In this document: positions 23,101 to 30,752 of the stretch, one piece after another | How the letters are laid out: each line of letters begins with the position of its first letter | Numbering within the stretch: position 1 is the first letter of the stretch | From: an uncultured Acetatifactor sp. | Lineage (GTDB): Bacteria; Bacillota; Clostridia; Lachnospirales; Lachnospiraceae | DNA: 35,377 nucleotides | Direction of reading: 5' to 3' | NCBI GenBank assembly: GCA_910586515.1 | Contig: CAJUGL010000036.1 | Span: forward strand, 1-35,377 | Program-made: the position numbers and the translations under genes | Notes under the pieces: model-generated | Database searches by the model: none | What the model was told of the DNA's origin: nothing | Seen by the model: the letters and a program-made list of their open reading frames with translations, nothing else

Positions 23101-24006
23101 TCAGGGATTACAGCGCTGACACGGCTCGTATCCCGCTTCCGTCAGCGCCTCTTTCTCCCCGGAATAGTACTCTTTGTTTTTCCCGCTCATGGTTGAGACG
23201 CCGGAACAGGAAGGCAAGTGAAATTTCATGGTATTTGTATTCAAAATATAATCATGTCCTGTATCCGATTCTGTTCCGGATGTGTCCAGCCCGCTTTCTC
23301 CTGTGGCGTAATCAATCCATATACCCGGCTGAACATTATAACAGTATACGTTAAAACAAACTCCCTCGCCGCCGTCCTCAACGGACAGCCCCTCCATCCA
23401 TACCCCGGAGGCTACCAGATTTTCCCCCCGAAAATCCGGAATCACTCTGTACAGAACATGGTTTCCCGTCTCCTCCACATATTCCGCAACCATGTTCTCC
23501 CACGGCAGCATTCCTTCCACATTCATATAGCGGGTGCCCGTAATCAGATTTTTCCCGTTGGCATTTTCCCCTGCCAGCTGATAACCGATGAGATGACAGC
23601 GATTATACAGATACTTCTCCGGAAGAATCTCATATTCCGCCTTATGCCAACCTGTGGGCCGGATGCTCCCTATGCTTTCCCTCTCCCCTGTGGGCATAAT
23701 CTCCTCACATACATTCGCAAAGGCAGTTCCGCACCGTCCCAGCCCGTCCAGCCGGGAATAGAATTCAAAAGCCTCTTCCGTTATTTCTTCCTCCGTAAAA
23801 AAAGGAATTCCGCCATTGACGGCAACGCTGGCCTCCCCCGAATATGCCGGAATCTCTTCTCCTGCCCGGGGCATCTCCCAATCCGCCGTCTCCCAGGCAG
23901 ATTTGCTCTCCCCTTTTCCTGCCGTCTCTGCATCCTTTATTCCGCAGGCAGAAAACGCCAGCACAAAAGCCAGCACAAAAGCCGGCCAAAATCTCCTTCG
24001 CCGCAT
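23101..24006 (-). CDS. Secreted DNA/RNA non-specific endonuclease, lipoprotein (EndA-like)
   Basis: 301 residues. A basic N-terminus, a hydrophobic stretch and the lipobox LAFSAC (Cys21) predict a lipoprotein. Residues 60-230 are the non-specific nuclease fold: YNRCHLIGYQL with the likely catalytic His138, then NLITGTRYMN with a metal-binding Asn162. This matches the NRCHL/NRGHL variant of streptococcal EndA and related ββα-metal nucleases. The last 60 residues (LNTNTMKFHLPSC then YEPCQRCNP) are a small Cys-rich module, probably metal-binding. It would degrade extracellular nucleic acids, for nutrition, DNA processing or defence. GGAGG lies 8 bases before the ATG. It is a single gene with a good promoter. 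Confidence 0.88.
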   Translation of the reverse strand: MRRRRFWPAFVLAFVLAFSACGIKDAETAGKGESKSAWETADWEMPRAGEEIPAYSGEASVAVNGGIPFFTEEEITEEAFEFYSRLDGLGRCGTAFANVCEEIMPTGERESIGSIRPTGWHKAEYEILPEKYLYNRCHLIGYQLAGENANGKNLITGTRYMNVEGMLPWENMVAEYVEETGNHVLYRVIPDFRGENLVASGVWMEGLSVEDGGEGVCFNVYCYNVQPGIWIDYATGESGLDTSGTESDTGHDYILNTNTMKFHLPSCSGVSTMSGKNKEYYSGEKEALTEAGYEPCQRCNP

Positions 24007-24090
24007 CCCTTTACCTCCTCCTTCTTATTTTGCAAGTCTTGCAAATTGCATAAAGCTACTCGCTTTTGCTTCTTTTGATTCCAACATTAT

Positions 24091-24119
24091 AGTATAGCGG
24101 ATTGCCTGTGGAATTACAA
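24091..24119 (-). promoter_or_regulatory. Promoter of the secreted nuclease gene
   Basis: TTGTAA (24114-24119), a 17-base spacer and TATACT (24091-24096) on the minus strand, about 85 bases before the nuclease start. Confidence 0.6.
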
Positions 24120-24179
24120 CACACTTCCTTTTCTACATCCCGCAACCGGAATGTGCTTCCCAATTCTGACGCTCTGCTG

Positions 24180-24185
24180 TATAAT
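24180..24185 (+). promoter_or_regulatory. -10 element of the 61-codon gene
   Basis: TATAAT on the plus strand 60 bases before the start of the small gene. The -35 (TTCCCA at 17 bases) is weak. It is divergent from the nuclease promoter. Confidence 0.45.
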
Positions 24186-24244
24186 AAGAACATATTCCGG
24201 GCAGAACTGCCGCAGATATTCTGATGATAAAAAAGGAGGCACAA

Positions 24245-24430
24245 ATGAACGAGAAATTAAACGAAACCACTGCCGAAATCATGTCCAAATTAAGGACTGT
24301 TTTCGCAGAATGGTTTGGCAACGGTCATGTCGATGAGGAAGATCCCAATACCTGTCTTCTGCGCATCCGTTTGACGACAGGCATCCTCTACCATCACGGA
24401 ACCAGATACGATATTGATTTCACAGTCTGA
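24245..24430 (+). CDS. Small conserved-looking protein of unknown function
   Basis: 61 residues (MNEKLNETTAEIMSKLRTVF at the start). AAAGGAGG lies 7 bases before the ATG, a promoter is visible and a hairpin follows the stop, so this is a real transcription unit despite its size. The N-terminal half is amphipathic helix and the C-terminal half (RIRLTTGILYHHGTRYDIDFTV) looks like two strands. It is acidic overall, soluble and has no Cys. I do not recognise the family. Confidence 0.7.
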   Translation: MNEKLNETTAEIMSKLRTVFAEWFGNGHVDEEDPNTCLLRIRLTTGILYHHGTRYDIDFTV

Positions 24431-24452
24431 AAAGGGATAAAAATGTCCAAAA

Positions 24453-24471
24453 AGGCCGCGATTAGCGGCCT
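24453..24471 (+). terminator. Hairpin after the 61-codon gene
   Basis: AGGCCGC and GCGGCCT form a 7-bp GC-rich stem with a 5-base loop, 23 bases after the stop. The T run is poor, so it is a weak terminator. Confidence 0.45.
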
Positions 24472-24572
24472 CTGAAATGATTCCTGCACAGTTTCTCCTG
24501 TTAAATGCTCTGTCATCTAAACTTACAAATACAATTTAGCTGTTTCTTCCGCCAAATGGAATTTTTCCGTCT

Positions 24573-24986
24573 CTACTTCATCCACAGCCCTATTATCTGC
24601 ATCTCCTGGTTAAAGCTCACGTTATAAGTTATCTTCCCCTTCTCAAAATCAGCCACCACAACGGCCACCGCACAGTCCATTCCTTCCGCATCCTTCTGCC
24701 CCAATACGGAAATGCTCTTATACTCCTTGAATGCCCCTGTTTTCTCATTCATGGCTTCCACATTTGCAGCCAGGGTTTCCGCAGACAATGCAGCCTGCAT
24801 ATCGGCATCCATCATGGCCACACATTCCTCATACTCCCCGGCAATAAGAAAGTCCACCGTCCTTTGGGCCTCCTCCTTCACTTTTGCCTCGTCAAATCCT
24901 TCTGCCAGTTTCATACCGCTGCAGGCAGTCAGGCAGAATGCTGCCAGAATCATGATCACTACTGCACAAATATTTTTTCTCATCAT
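24573..24986 (-). CDS. DUF3887-type lipoprotein
   Basis: 137 residues. The N-terminus is a lipoprotein signal (KNICAVVIMILAAFCLTACSG, cleavage before the Cys). The mature part follows the DUF3887 pattern: a helix with AKVKEEAQRTVDFLIAGEYEECVAMM, then a β-sheet ending MQIIGLWMK. It is an NTF2-like small domain anchored outside the cell; the function is unknown. The start at 24986 is chosen for AGGAG five bases upstream; a second ATG follows immediately. It comes 35 bases after the YhfC-type protease gene, and these two families often occur together, so a shared role is likely. Confidence 0.87.
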   Translation of the reverse strand: MMRKNICAVVIMILAAFCLTACSGMKLAEGFDEAKVKEEAQRTVDFLIAGEYEECVAMMDADMQAALSAETLAANVEAMNEKTGAFKEYKSISVLGQKDAEGMDCAVAVVVADFEKGKITYNVSFNQEMQIIGLWMK

Positions 24987-25021
24987 TATCTCTCCTGTCT
25001 TCCCGCTTCGGCGGGATCTCA

Positions 25022-25735
25022 TCATAATACGCCGCCCTTCCTGCGGTAACATAAAATGCCTAATACCAAAGCCGCTCCCCCCACTGCAGCCGCCCAGAGC
25101 TCTATACCGGCAATTCCTGCTCCGAACGCCTGCGGCAGAATCACCACCGCCGCATCCAATACCGTATGCAGAGCCACTGCCAGGGCCCAGTACCTGAATG
25201 CTTTGCCTTGCCGCACACCGTAAAGCACAAGCAAAGATGCTCCCACATGAAAGGCCATGGCAAAAATCCGTTCCGCGCCTCCCACCAGAACGCCTGCCCA
25301 CTCCGCAGGAAACAGCGCCGCCTGTCCTGACAGCACCATCACCGCCCCGGCAATCATGTTCGGCCCCACCAACAGCATGGCCTCTATGCCGCCGTGACCC
25401 AGTCCGAAAGCCAGGCCATGCGCCAGGGTATCCTTCCCCTTCAGGAAACATCCGGCTGCAATCCATCGCCCCGTTTCCTCAGCCAGTCCTGCCGTCAGTC
25501 CCAGAAACAGTCCGTACATCCAGGGAAATCGCTGCATTACCGCAAACCACCCGAAGTTCGGAAGCACTAACTGAAGAATGGGAATTCGGATCAGCAGCTG
25601 ACTCACCACAAAGGCCGCTGCGCCCCAGAGAAAAGCCTTCCCTGCCCCCTTCCTCCTGCGCATCAGCAGAACCAGACCTGCAATCGGCAGTCCATAACAT
25701 ACGATAATGCCTATAAACAGGCTTGCCAGCAACAT
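25022..25735 (-). CDS. YhfC-family intramembrane metalloprotease-like protein
   Basis: 237 residues, almost wholly hydrophobic, with about seven membrane segments. Family motifs lie inside segments: AEETGRW (Glu86, Glu87) and GLGHGGIEA (His114, Glu118), candidate metal ligands in the YhfC/DUF2324 group related to CPBP-like membrane proteases. It acts within the cytoplasmic membrane; the substrate is unknown. GGAGG lies 6 bases before the ATG. It is first of a two-gene operon with the DUF3887 lipoprotein. No promoter was clearly seen in the 135 bases upstream. Confidence 0.88.
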   Translation of the reverse strand: MLLASLFIGIIVCYGLPIAGLVLLMRRRKGAGKAFLWGAAAFVVSQLLIRIPILQLVLPNFGWFAVMQRFPWMYGLFLGLTAGLAEETGRWIAAGCFLKGKDTLAHGLAFGLGHGGIEAMLLVGPNMIAGAVMVLSGQAALFPAEWAGVLVGGAERIFAMAFHVGASLLVLYGVRQGKAFRYWALAVALHTVLDAAVVILPQAFGAGIAGIELWAAAVGGAALVLGILCYRRKGGVL

Positions 25736-25870
25736 TTTACCTCCTCCCTTTCACTTTGAAATGTTTGAATCCGGTTTTCAATTCCCATTTTAAAATTCCC
25801 ATTGCCAAAAATCAAGACATCTTACCTAAGGTACTGCATATTGAACCTGAAAGACAGTTTTGCCTGCGCC

Positions 25871-27193
25871 CTATTCCTCCACAGTCAGCATCACCCTCAC
25901 CGTGAATATCCCTTCCTTCCAATCCATCTGCACATCTCCCCCATACCGTTCCACGGTCTCCCGGATTATTTTTAGCCCCAGGCCCTCGTGATCGGCCCGT
26001 CTGGAACGAAAAGTCCCTGCAGATCTTACCGGCTCCGCATCACAGCTGTTTTCCAACACAACGGAAAGAAACTGCCGCACCCGGTTTACCCGCAGCCGCA
26101 CAAAACCATTCCCGCTCTCCCCTGCTGCCGCTGCCGCATTGTCCAGCAGATTGGCAAAAAGAGCAGTGATATCCGTCTCCTTCATGAAATCCAGGGACAG
26201 CTCCCCCACCTTTATATCCTCTTTTACGCCCAGGCGCTGCATCATTGCCGCTTTATCGTTCAGAATAATATTCAGCAGTTTTTCCGAGGTATAGTACTTC
26301 TGCTGAAAGCGGTTCAGCATCTGATGAATATCCCTGGCATACAATTCCGCCGCATGGGCGTCTTCCCGGGCGTACAGCGCTTCCATAGCCTGAATGTGAT
26401 TCCGGATATCATGAATCATTTTCCGGGAAGCCTCATACTTCTCCTCCTCCTGTTCATAATACCGATGCTGCATGCGCGCCTGGGCGCGGTAAAGATTGCG
26501 CTCATTCTCCAGCCGGTGATTTTCACTCATCACATCCACCAGAACACAGAAATAGATATTCAGGCAAATCAGCAATACCAGATTTACCCCGAACAAAAGC
26601 GCCATCTCCCTGTTAAAGTAAATCTGCATCAGATACACCAGGCAGTAGATATTAAACACGGAGTACATAGGCAGCAAAACGGAAATCAGCACCTGCCGCG
26701 CCGTGATATGCCGCCCGGACTTCCGCCCTGCCGCCAAAGCCACCAGCAGAATCACCATAAACTCTGCCATCCGGGTCACCGTCACCAACAGAATATACTG
26801 CAGCTCAGGAGAGTTCAACTGCAGAAAACCTGTCATTATCCCGATCTGAAACCCCAGAATCCCGGCAATATCGGTCAGCCACACCGCTGCGGACAGAATA
26901 AAATAATACAGCACGTAAATCTTCGGCGCTTCATAAGCCCACCGGGCCGCCAGGGGAAACAGGCAGAGAAAAAGCAGATTCACCCAGGTATTTCCCAACA
27001 CGGAAAAACCCACGCACATCGTAATATATACCGCTATAATGCACAGAGCCCGCCTGGATATGCCGCGCCCGCAGGACATTTCTCCCGGCTGCGCGCCTCT
27101 CTGCCCTGTTATCCGGTAAGCCGCATAGAACATGCCCCCCAGAAGAAACACGCTGCCCAGACAGGGAAGCGCCATATAAATCAGGAATTCCAT
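25871..27193 (-). CDS. GHKL-type sensor histidine kinase (second system)
   Basis: 440 residues. The first 220 contain about six membrane segments, then comes a coiled coil (220-258) and the kinase core. His261 is the phosphoacceptor (MIHDIRNHIQAM). The ATP site has an N-box (FANLLDNAAAAAGE, about 344-357) and a G-box (EGLGLKIIRE). It resembles the peptide-sensing AgrC group and is a distant paralogue of the kinase at 11436. The start overlaps the regulator's stop by 13 bases, so the two are coupled. No exporter follows here; the ligand is unknown. Confidence 0.92.
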   Translation of the reverse strand: MEFLIYMALPCLGSVFLLGGMFYAAYRITGQRGAQPGEMSCGRGISRRALCIIAVYITMCVGFSVLGNTWVNLLFLCLFPLAARWAYEAPKIYVLYYFILSAAVWLTDIAGILGFQIGIMTGFLQLNSPELQYILLVTVTRMAEFMVILLVALAAGRKSGRHITARQVLISVLLPMYSVFNIYCLVYLMQIYFNREMALLFGVNLVLLICLNIYFCVLVDVMSENHRLENERNLYRAQARMQHRYYEQEEEKYEASRKMIHDIRNHIQAMEALYAREDAHAAELYARDIHQMLNRFQQKYYTSEKLLNIILNDKAAMMQRLGVKEDIKVGELSLDFMKETDITALFANLLDNAAAAAGESGNGFVRLRVNRVRQFLSVVLENSCDAEPVRSAGTFRSRRADHEGLGLKIIRETVERYGGDVQMDWKEGIFTVRVMLTVEE

Positions 27194-27900
27194 GCCGTCC
27201 GCCCCCTTTCCTGCGACAGATATTCATTCAGCGCCCTACGGAACAGAGCGGATTTTTTCTGGGACAAAGGAACCGTCCTTCCGTCTGTAAGCGTAATTTC
27301 ATATCCATGTATACGCTGTACAGCGTGCAGATTTACCACAAAGCTTTTATGAGGCATGGCAAAGCCATAGTCCTCCATCTCCCGGGCCAGTTCCGTAATC
27401 TGCCGCTTCAGATGCCATGCCTGCTCCCCGGCATACATCACCACCTGGCGGCTCAGATATTCAAAGCACAGAATCCGGGACGGCGCTATACGGACAATCC
27501 CCTCCTTTGCCTGAAATTCCAGTTCCTGTTCCGGCCCGGACAGCCCGTAGGCAAAGGCTTCGTCCAACTGGGCAAACAGTTCCTCCGCCTTCAGGGGCTT
27601 CAGCAGATAGGCAAAGGCGTGCACCCCAAAGGCAAAGATGGTATAGTCACTGTAATTTGTGACATAGATCAGCTTCACTTCCCTGTCCGCCTCCCGGATC
27701 CGCCTGGCGGTCTCGATTCCGTTCATTCCCCCCATGTCAATGTCCAACAGCAGAATATCATATTTTTTCCCTGCTGCCAGAAGCGCCTCCCCGCTTGTAT
27801 ACCCGTCCGCCGAGAAGGTAATCCTTTTGTACTGCTTCAGCAGTTCCAGGGTCTCCCCCAGAATCTTTTCATCGTCGTCACAGACTGCTATCTTTATCAT
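27181..27900 (-). CDS. LytTR-family response regulator (second system)
   Basis: 239 residues. The receiver domain (1-120) has Asp8, Asp9 and phosphoacceptor Asp53 (ILLLDIDMGG). The LytTR domain (about 140-239) has ILCFEYLSRQVVMYA and MPHKSFVVNLHAVQRI. The start at 27900 has GGGAGGGAG 4 bases upstream and gives the canonical MIKIAVCDDD; the longer frame to 27984 is rejected. It forms an operon with the kinase that follows. Its targets are not evident in the window. Confidence 0.93.
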   Translation of the reverse strand: MIKIAVCDDDEKILGETLELLKQYKRITFSADGYTSGEALLAAGKKYDILLLDIDMGGMNGIETARRIREADREVKLIYVTNYSDYTIFAFGVHAFAYLLKPLKAEELFAQLDEAFAYGLSGPEQELEFQAKEGIVRIAPSRILCFEYLSRQVVMYAGEQAWHLKRQITELAREMEDYGFAMPHKSFVVNLHAVQRIHGYEITLTDGRTVPLSQKKSALFRRALNEYLSQERGRTAWNS

Positions 27901-28166
27901 GCCGCTCCCTCCCGATGATTCCTTTCCCTGTTGAATCCCGCCCTTCCGCAATGAATTCCGTCCGCTGTTCCTGCCCGGCCCCAAAAAAACATAACCGAAA
28001 AAATGGTTTAAAGCCTTATGGATTATTTTTGTGGGATACAGGCTCCGGCCCGCCAGGAAAATAACAATTTGCAGAGAAGACTTTTACAGTCTCCGTATGA
28101 ACAGAAAAAACAGATTTTGTGTCTGTCTTCAGGGTAACACGGAACAGCCGGATTTGCAAGAAAAAC
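27901..28166. other. Intergenic region between divergent genes
   Basis: No gene is visible in the 353 bases between the second LytTR regulator and the NUDIX gene. The plus-strand promoter at 28167-28196 is the only clear signal. I found no convincing minus-strand promoter for the two-component operon, only AT-rich tracts near 27985-28035. Confidence 0.5.
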
Positions 28167-28196
28167 TTGCCCCCTGTCAGGAATACATGATATAAT
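28167..28196 (+). promoter_or_regulatory. Promoter of the NUDIX gene
   Basis: TTGCCC (28167-28172), an 18-base spacer and TATAAT (28191-28196), about 57 bases before the NUDIX start. Confidence 0.6.
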
Positions 28197-28253
28197 AAAA
28201 ACGCAGAATGGCTTTGCGCCTAAGACGCAATAAGCCAAGAAAGGACTAAAACC

Positions 28254-28952
28254 ATGGCACGGAATCCGAACAGAAACCAGAAAGCCCCCTCTATCCCCCT
28301 GAATCTCATCTGCGATGCAATAGAGTCAGCGGCCCAAAACAGCCCTGCTGTTACAAAGGAACGGCAGAAAGACACGGAAAACCTGACCTGGGAAGAGATC
28401 AGCAGGGAACATATCGTGCAGGATGAGTGGATCGATTTCCGCCGGTCTGCCTACCGCTTTCCGGACGGAAGCGTGTTTGAGCCCTTCTACAGCTACAGCC
28501 GCAGGGACTACGTAGTCATCGTAGCATCTGACGAGGAGGGAAATTATCTCTGCGTCCGGCAGTTCCGTCAGGGAATCCGGGAAGTAACCACCGAATTTCC
28601 CGCAGGAGGCATTGAAAGAACAGAGGGCAGGGAGTACCGCGCCGAGGGAGACAAAGCACCCGGGGAGGATGCCCTGGAGGCCGCCAGACGGGAACTGTTG
28701 GAAGAGACAGGGTATGTGTCCGAAAATTGGACCCATCTGCTTACCGTGCCCGGGAACGCAACCCTGGCAGACAATTACGCCTATGTCTTCCGGGCCGAAA
28801 ACTGCCGCAGGACAGGCGCGCAGAACCTGGACGAGACAGAGTTCCTGAACGTGCGCCCGTATTCGGCAGAAGAAATTGAAGAACTGATCCGACAGGGAAA
28901 ATTCCAGCAGGCAGTCCATATCATGGCCTGGCTCCTGACGCAGCGCTCCTGA
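28254..28952 (+). CDS. NUDIX hydrolase, ADP-ribose pyrophosphatase-like
   Basis: 232 residues. The NUDIX fold covers about 80-225. The catalytic box is split: FPAGGIE at 115-121, then a roughly 18-residue charged insert, and the helix AARRELLEETGYV (143-155) with the metal-binding Arg-Glu and Glu-Glu pair. The PAGGIE start and the upstream VRQFRQGIREVTTEFP resemble ADP-ribose/nucleotide-sugar pyrophosphatases. The first 50 residues are low-complexity and extra to the family. It is cytosolic and probably cleaves ADP-ribose or a related dinucleotide. AAAGGA lies 9 bases before the ATG. It is a single gene. Confidence 0.9.
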   Translation: MARNPNRNQKAPSIPLNLICDAIESAAQNSPAVTKERQKDTENLTWEEISREHIVQDEWIDFRRSAYRFPDGSVFEPFYSYSRRDYVVIVASDEEGNYLCVRQFRQGIREVTTEFPAGGIERTEGREYRAEGDKAPGEDALEAARRELLEETGYVSENWTHLLTVPGNATLADNYAYVFRAENCRRTGAQNLDETEFLNVRPYSAEEIEELIRQGKFQQAVHIMAWLLTQRS

Positions 28953-28981
28953 AAAAGGAATGGAAAAGTGAAAAGTCAGGC

Positions 28982-29022
28982 CCCTGTCCTCTCAAAGACC
29001 TATTCCGTCTCAGAGGACAGGG
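28982..29022. terminator. Shared hairpin between convergent NUDIX and bcp genes
   Basis: CCCTGTCCTCT (28982-28992) and its complement (29012-29022) form an 11-bp stem with a 19-base loop. It lies between two genes that end toward each other. No T run follows on either strand, so the bidirectional terminator role is uncertain. Confidence 0.45.
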
Positions 29023-29065
29023 ATCCCCCGGGCAGCTCTGCCGCCTTGCTTCTTCATGACATTCT

Positions 29066-29518
29066 TCAGACCTCTCCCAACATTTTCTCCGGGTCATCCG
29101 CTGCCTTTACCTTGTCATTTGCCTTGATGATGATACCTTTCTCGTCAATCAGATAGGTTGTGCGCACTACGCCCATGGAAACTTTGCCGTAATTTTTCTT
29201 CTCCTTCCAGACATCGTAGGCCTCGATGACCCTGCGCTCCGGATCCGCCAGAAGCGTAAAGGCAAGCCCGTACTTCTCCTCAAATTTCTTGTGAGATGCC
29301 ACCGTATCCTTGCTGACTCCCAGAACCACCGCCCCTTTCTCGGTAAAGAGCGGATATCTCTCCGAAAAACCGCACGCCTGCTTTGTGCATCCCGGAGTGT
29401 TATCCTTGGGATAAAAATATAAAATCACTTTCTTTCCCGCATAATCCGACAGTTTATGCATCTTTCCGTTCTGATCCGGCAATTCAAAATCCGGCGCCTT
29501 TGTTCCTGTTTCCAACAT
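29066..29518 (-). CDS. bcp: Peroxiredoxin Bcp (thioredoxin-dependent thiol peroxidase)
   Basis: 150 residues, the normal length. Thr41-Pro-Gly-Cys44 is the peroxidatic site (KDNTPGCTKQACGF) and Cys49 the resolving cysteine, as in BCP proteins with an intramolecular disulfide. The conserved FELPDQNGK and GVSKDTVASHKKF stretches fit. It reduces hydrogen and organic peroxides in the cytosol using thioredoxin, useful in an anaerobe exposed to oxygen. GAGGAGG lies 8 bases before the ATG. It follows the PIN-like gene by 48 bases on the same strand and may be co-transcribed with it. Confidence 0.96.
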   Translation of the reverse strand: MLETGTKAPDFELPDQNGKMHKLSDYAGKKVILYFYPKDNTPGCTKQACGFSERYPLFTEKGAVVLGVSKDTVASHKKFEEKYGLAFTLLADPERRVIEAYDVWKEKKNYGKVSMGVVRTTYLIDEKGIIIKANDKVKAADDPEKMLGEV

Positions 29519-29566
29519 GTCTGATTCCTCCTCTTTTTCGGAAAAGGACTCTTTCCCCTTCCGCTC

Positions 29567-30403
29567 TTATATTTTTTTCACATAATTGTAATGGGCTTTT
29601 GTCACACGGTAGTAACGCTCCCCGGATTCCTGGCCATATTTTCCGATCAGGGCCTTCCGGTACTTGTCCTTGTTTTTCTTTGAACCTTCCAGTATATTTT
29701 TATACAGTCCCTCCGCATCCTCTGCAGGCATGCCGTTCCTGCCCAGAAGAAGCCTCATATAATTTATCCCCCGCTTTTGCCTGTCTTTCAGCAGAAGCTC
29801 CCTTATCTCTTCCTTGTTTTCCTTTCCCATGTCCCTGAGCTGCCGATAGCATTCTGCGCCTGCGTCCTGCCCCTCAAATGCAGTCAGAACCGCATACAGC
29901 AGGGTATTGTCCATAATGTCCACTGATTTCAGCAATTCCCGGGTGAAACCGTCCTTTATGGGATGCTTTCCACAGCATTCCTCCGCCTCCCCTGTTCCCG
30001 CACCGCTGCAGACTGCTGATTCCGGCTTTTTCTCCTCCTTCTCCTCCCACTTTGTCCCCTGCCTGGACAGGGTAATGCCTCTGTCGTTCCAATATTTGAC
30101 TACAGAATTATACCCATTATCTTTGGAAATAATCACATATTCGAAGGCAGCCTCCCTCCCGATCATCGCTCCCAGCTCGGAGACCAGCTGAAAGTCCAGT
30201 GCATTATTTCCCTCGAAACATTTGATCCACCATACCCGTCCCACTCCCTGCTGCATCAGTTTACAGACCCTCTGGCAGCTGATATGGGCGCTTTTGTCCG
30301 TGTAAAATACAAAAATGGCATCCTGCTGCCCCATTCTGTCCAGAATATCTGCCCACTCATCGCTGATATTTTCACTGTCTATCAGATAAACTTTGTCATA
30401 CAT
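29567..30403 (-). CDS. PIN/NYN-like domain protein
   Basis: 278 residues. The N-terminal 110 residues follow a PIN/NYN nuclease-like pattern with acidic positions at strand ends: Asp9 in YLIDSENI, Asp70 in NNALDFQLVSEL and Asp95 in IISKDNGYNSV. These would bind a metal and cut RNA. The C-terminal 150 residues are helical and charged (KNKEEIRELLLKDRQKRGINYMRLL) with no domain I recognise. The start at 30403 (MYDKVYLID) has GGGAGGGAG 6 bases upstream; an in-frame ATG seven codons earlier is rejected. Similar proteins occur widely in Clostridia; a role in RNA turnover or phage defence is possible but not shown. Confidence 0.8.
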   Translation of the reverse strand: MYDKVYLIDSENISDEWADILDRMGQQDAIFVFYTDKSAHISCQRVCKLMQQGVGRVWWIKCFEGNNALDFQLVSELGAMIGREAAFEYVIISKDNGYNSVVKYWNDRGITLSRQGTKWEEKEEKKPESAVCSGAGTGEAEECCGKHPIKDGFTRELLKSVDIMDNTLLYAVLTAFEGQDAGAECYRQLRDMGKENKEEIRELLLKDRQKRGINYMRLLLGRNGMPAEDAEGLYKNILEGSKKNKDKYRKALIGKYGQESGERYYRVTKAHYNYVKKI

Positions 30404-30566
30404 GGCATGCTCCCTCCCACTCATCCGTTTTTCCGTTGTCTGCTTCCTGTTGTCTCACAGGTATTCAGCGTAACATGGTCCAAAAGGAATTGCAAGCAGA
30501 AATTGTCCCTTCGCCAATTCCGGTTACCACGCGCAAAGAAAAAACTTTCTTTTTCATTCCAATTAC

Positions 30567-30709
30567 GGTATAATGATTCTGCTGACGCAGAATTCAAGCC
30601 AGCTTGCGCTGTCTTGCCATCGCGTTGCGATGCATTATACCGGATCCCATGGCTTGCCCATCAAATGTCTCCTTCGGAGCCGCTTGATGGTCTGCGCACA
30701 TGGTATAAT
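30567..30709. repeat. Hairpin-rich intergenic element flanked by GGTATAAT
   Basis: GGTATAAT occurs at 30567-30574 and 30702-30709, and inverted (ATTATACC) at 30634-30641. Between them are short stems (ATTCTGC/GCAGAAT, CATCGC/GCGATG, and CATCAA with TTGATG around CTCCTTCGGAG). It lies in the 349-base gap between the PIN-like gene and the first GGDEF gene, and its right edge forms that gene's -10. It could be a miniature insertion that duplicated an 8-bp target, or a chance set of promoter-like sites: the inner ends are not inverted repeats. Confidence 0.45.
30701..30709 (+). promoter_or_regulatory. Extended -10 promoter of the first GGDEF gene
   Basis: TGGTATAAT, an extended -10 element, about 45 bases before the start. 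There is no good -35 at 17 bases, consistent with use of the extended TG. Confidence 0.55.
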
Positions 30710-30752
30710 AAGAAAAATCATGCAGTCCAAATCAGTTTACAGGGGGGATTAA

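Noticed and set aside
24987..25466. Upstream extension of the DUF3887 frame (to 297 codons)
   Set aside because: It runs antiframe through the YhfC-type gene; the lipoprotein signal and ribosome site fix the start at 24986.
25988..27352. 454-codon plus-strand frame opposite the second sensor kinase
   Set aside because: Rich in His, Gln and Pro, as expected from the complement of a GC-biased frame; the minus-strand kinase is clear.
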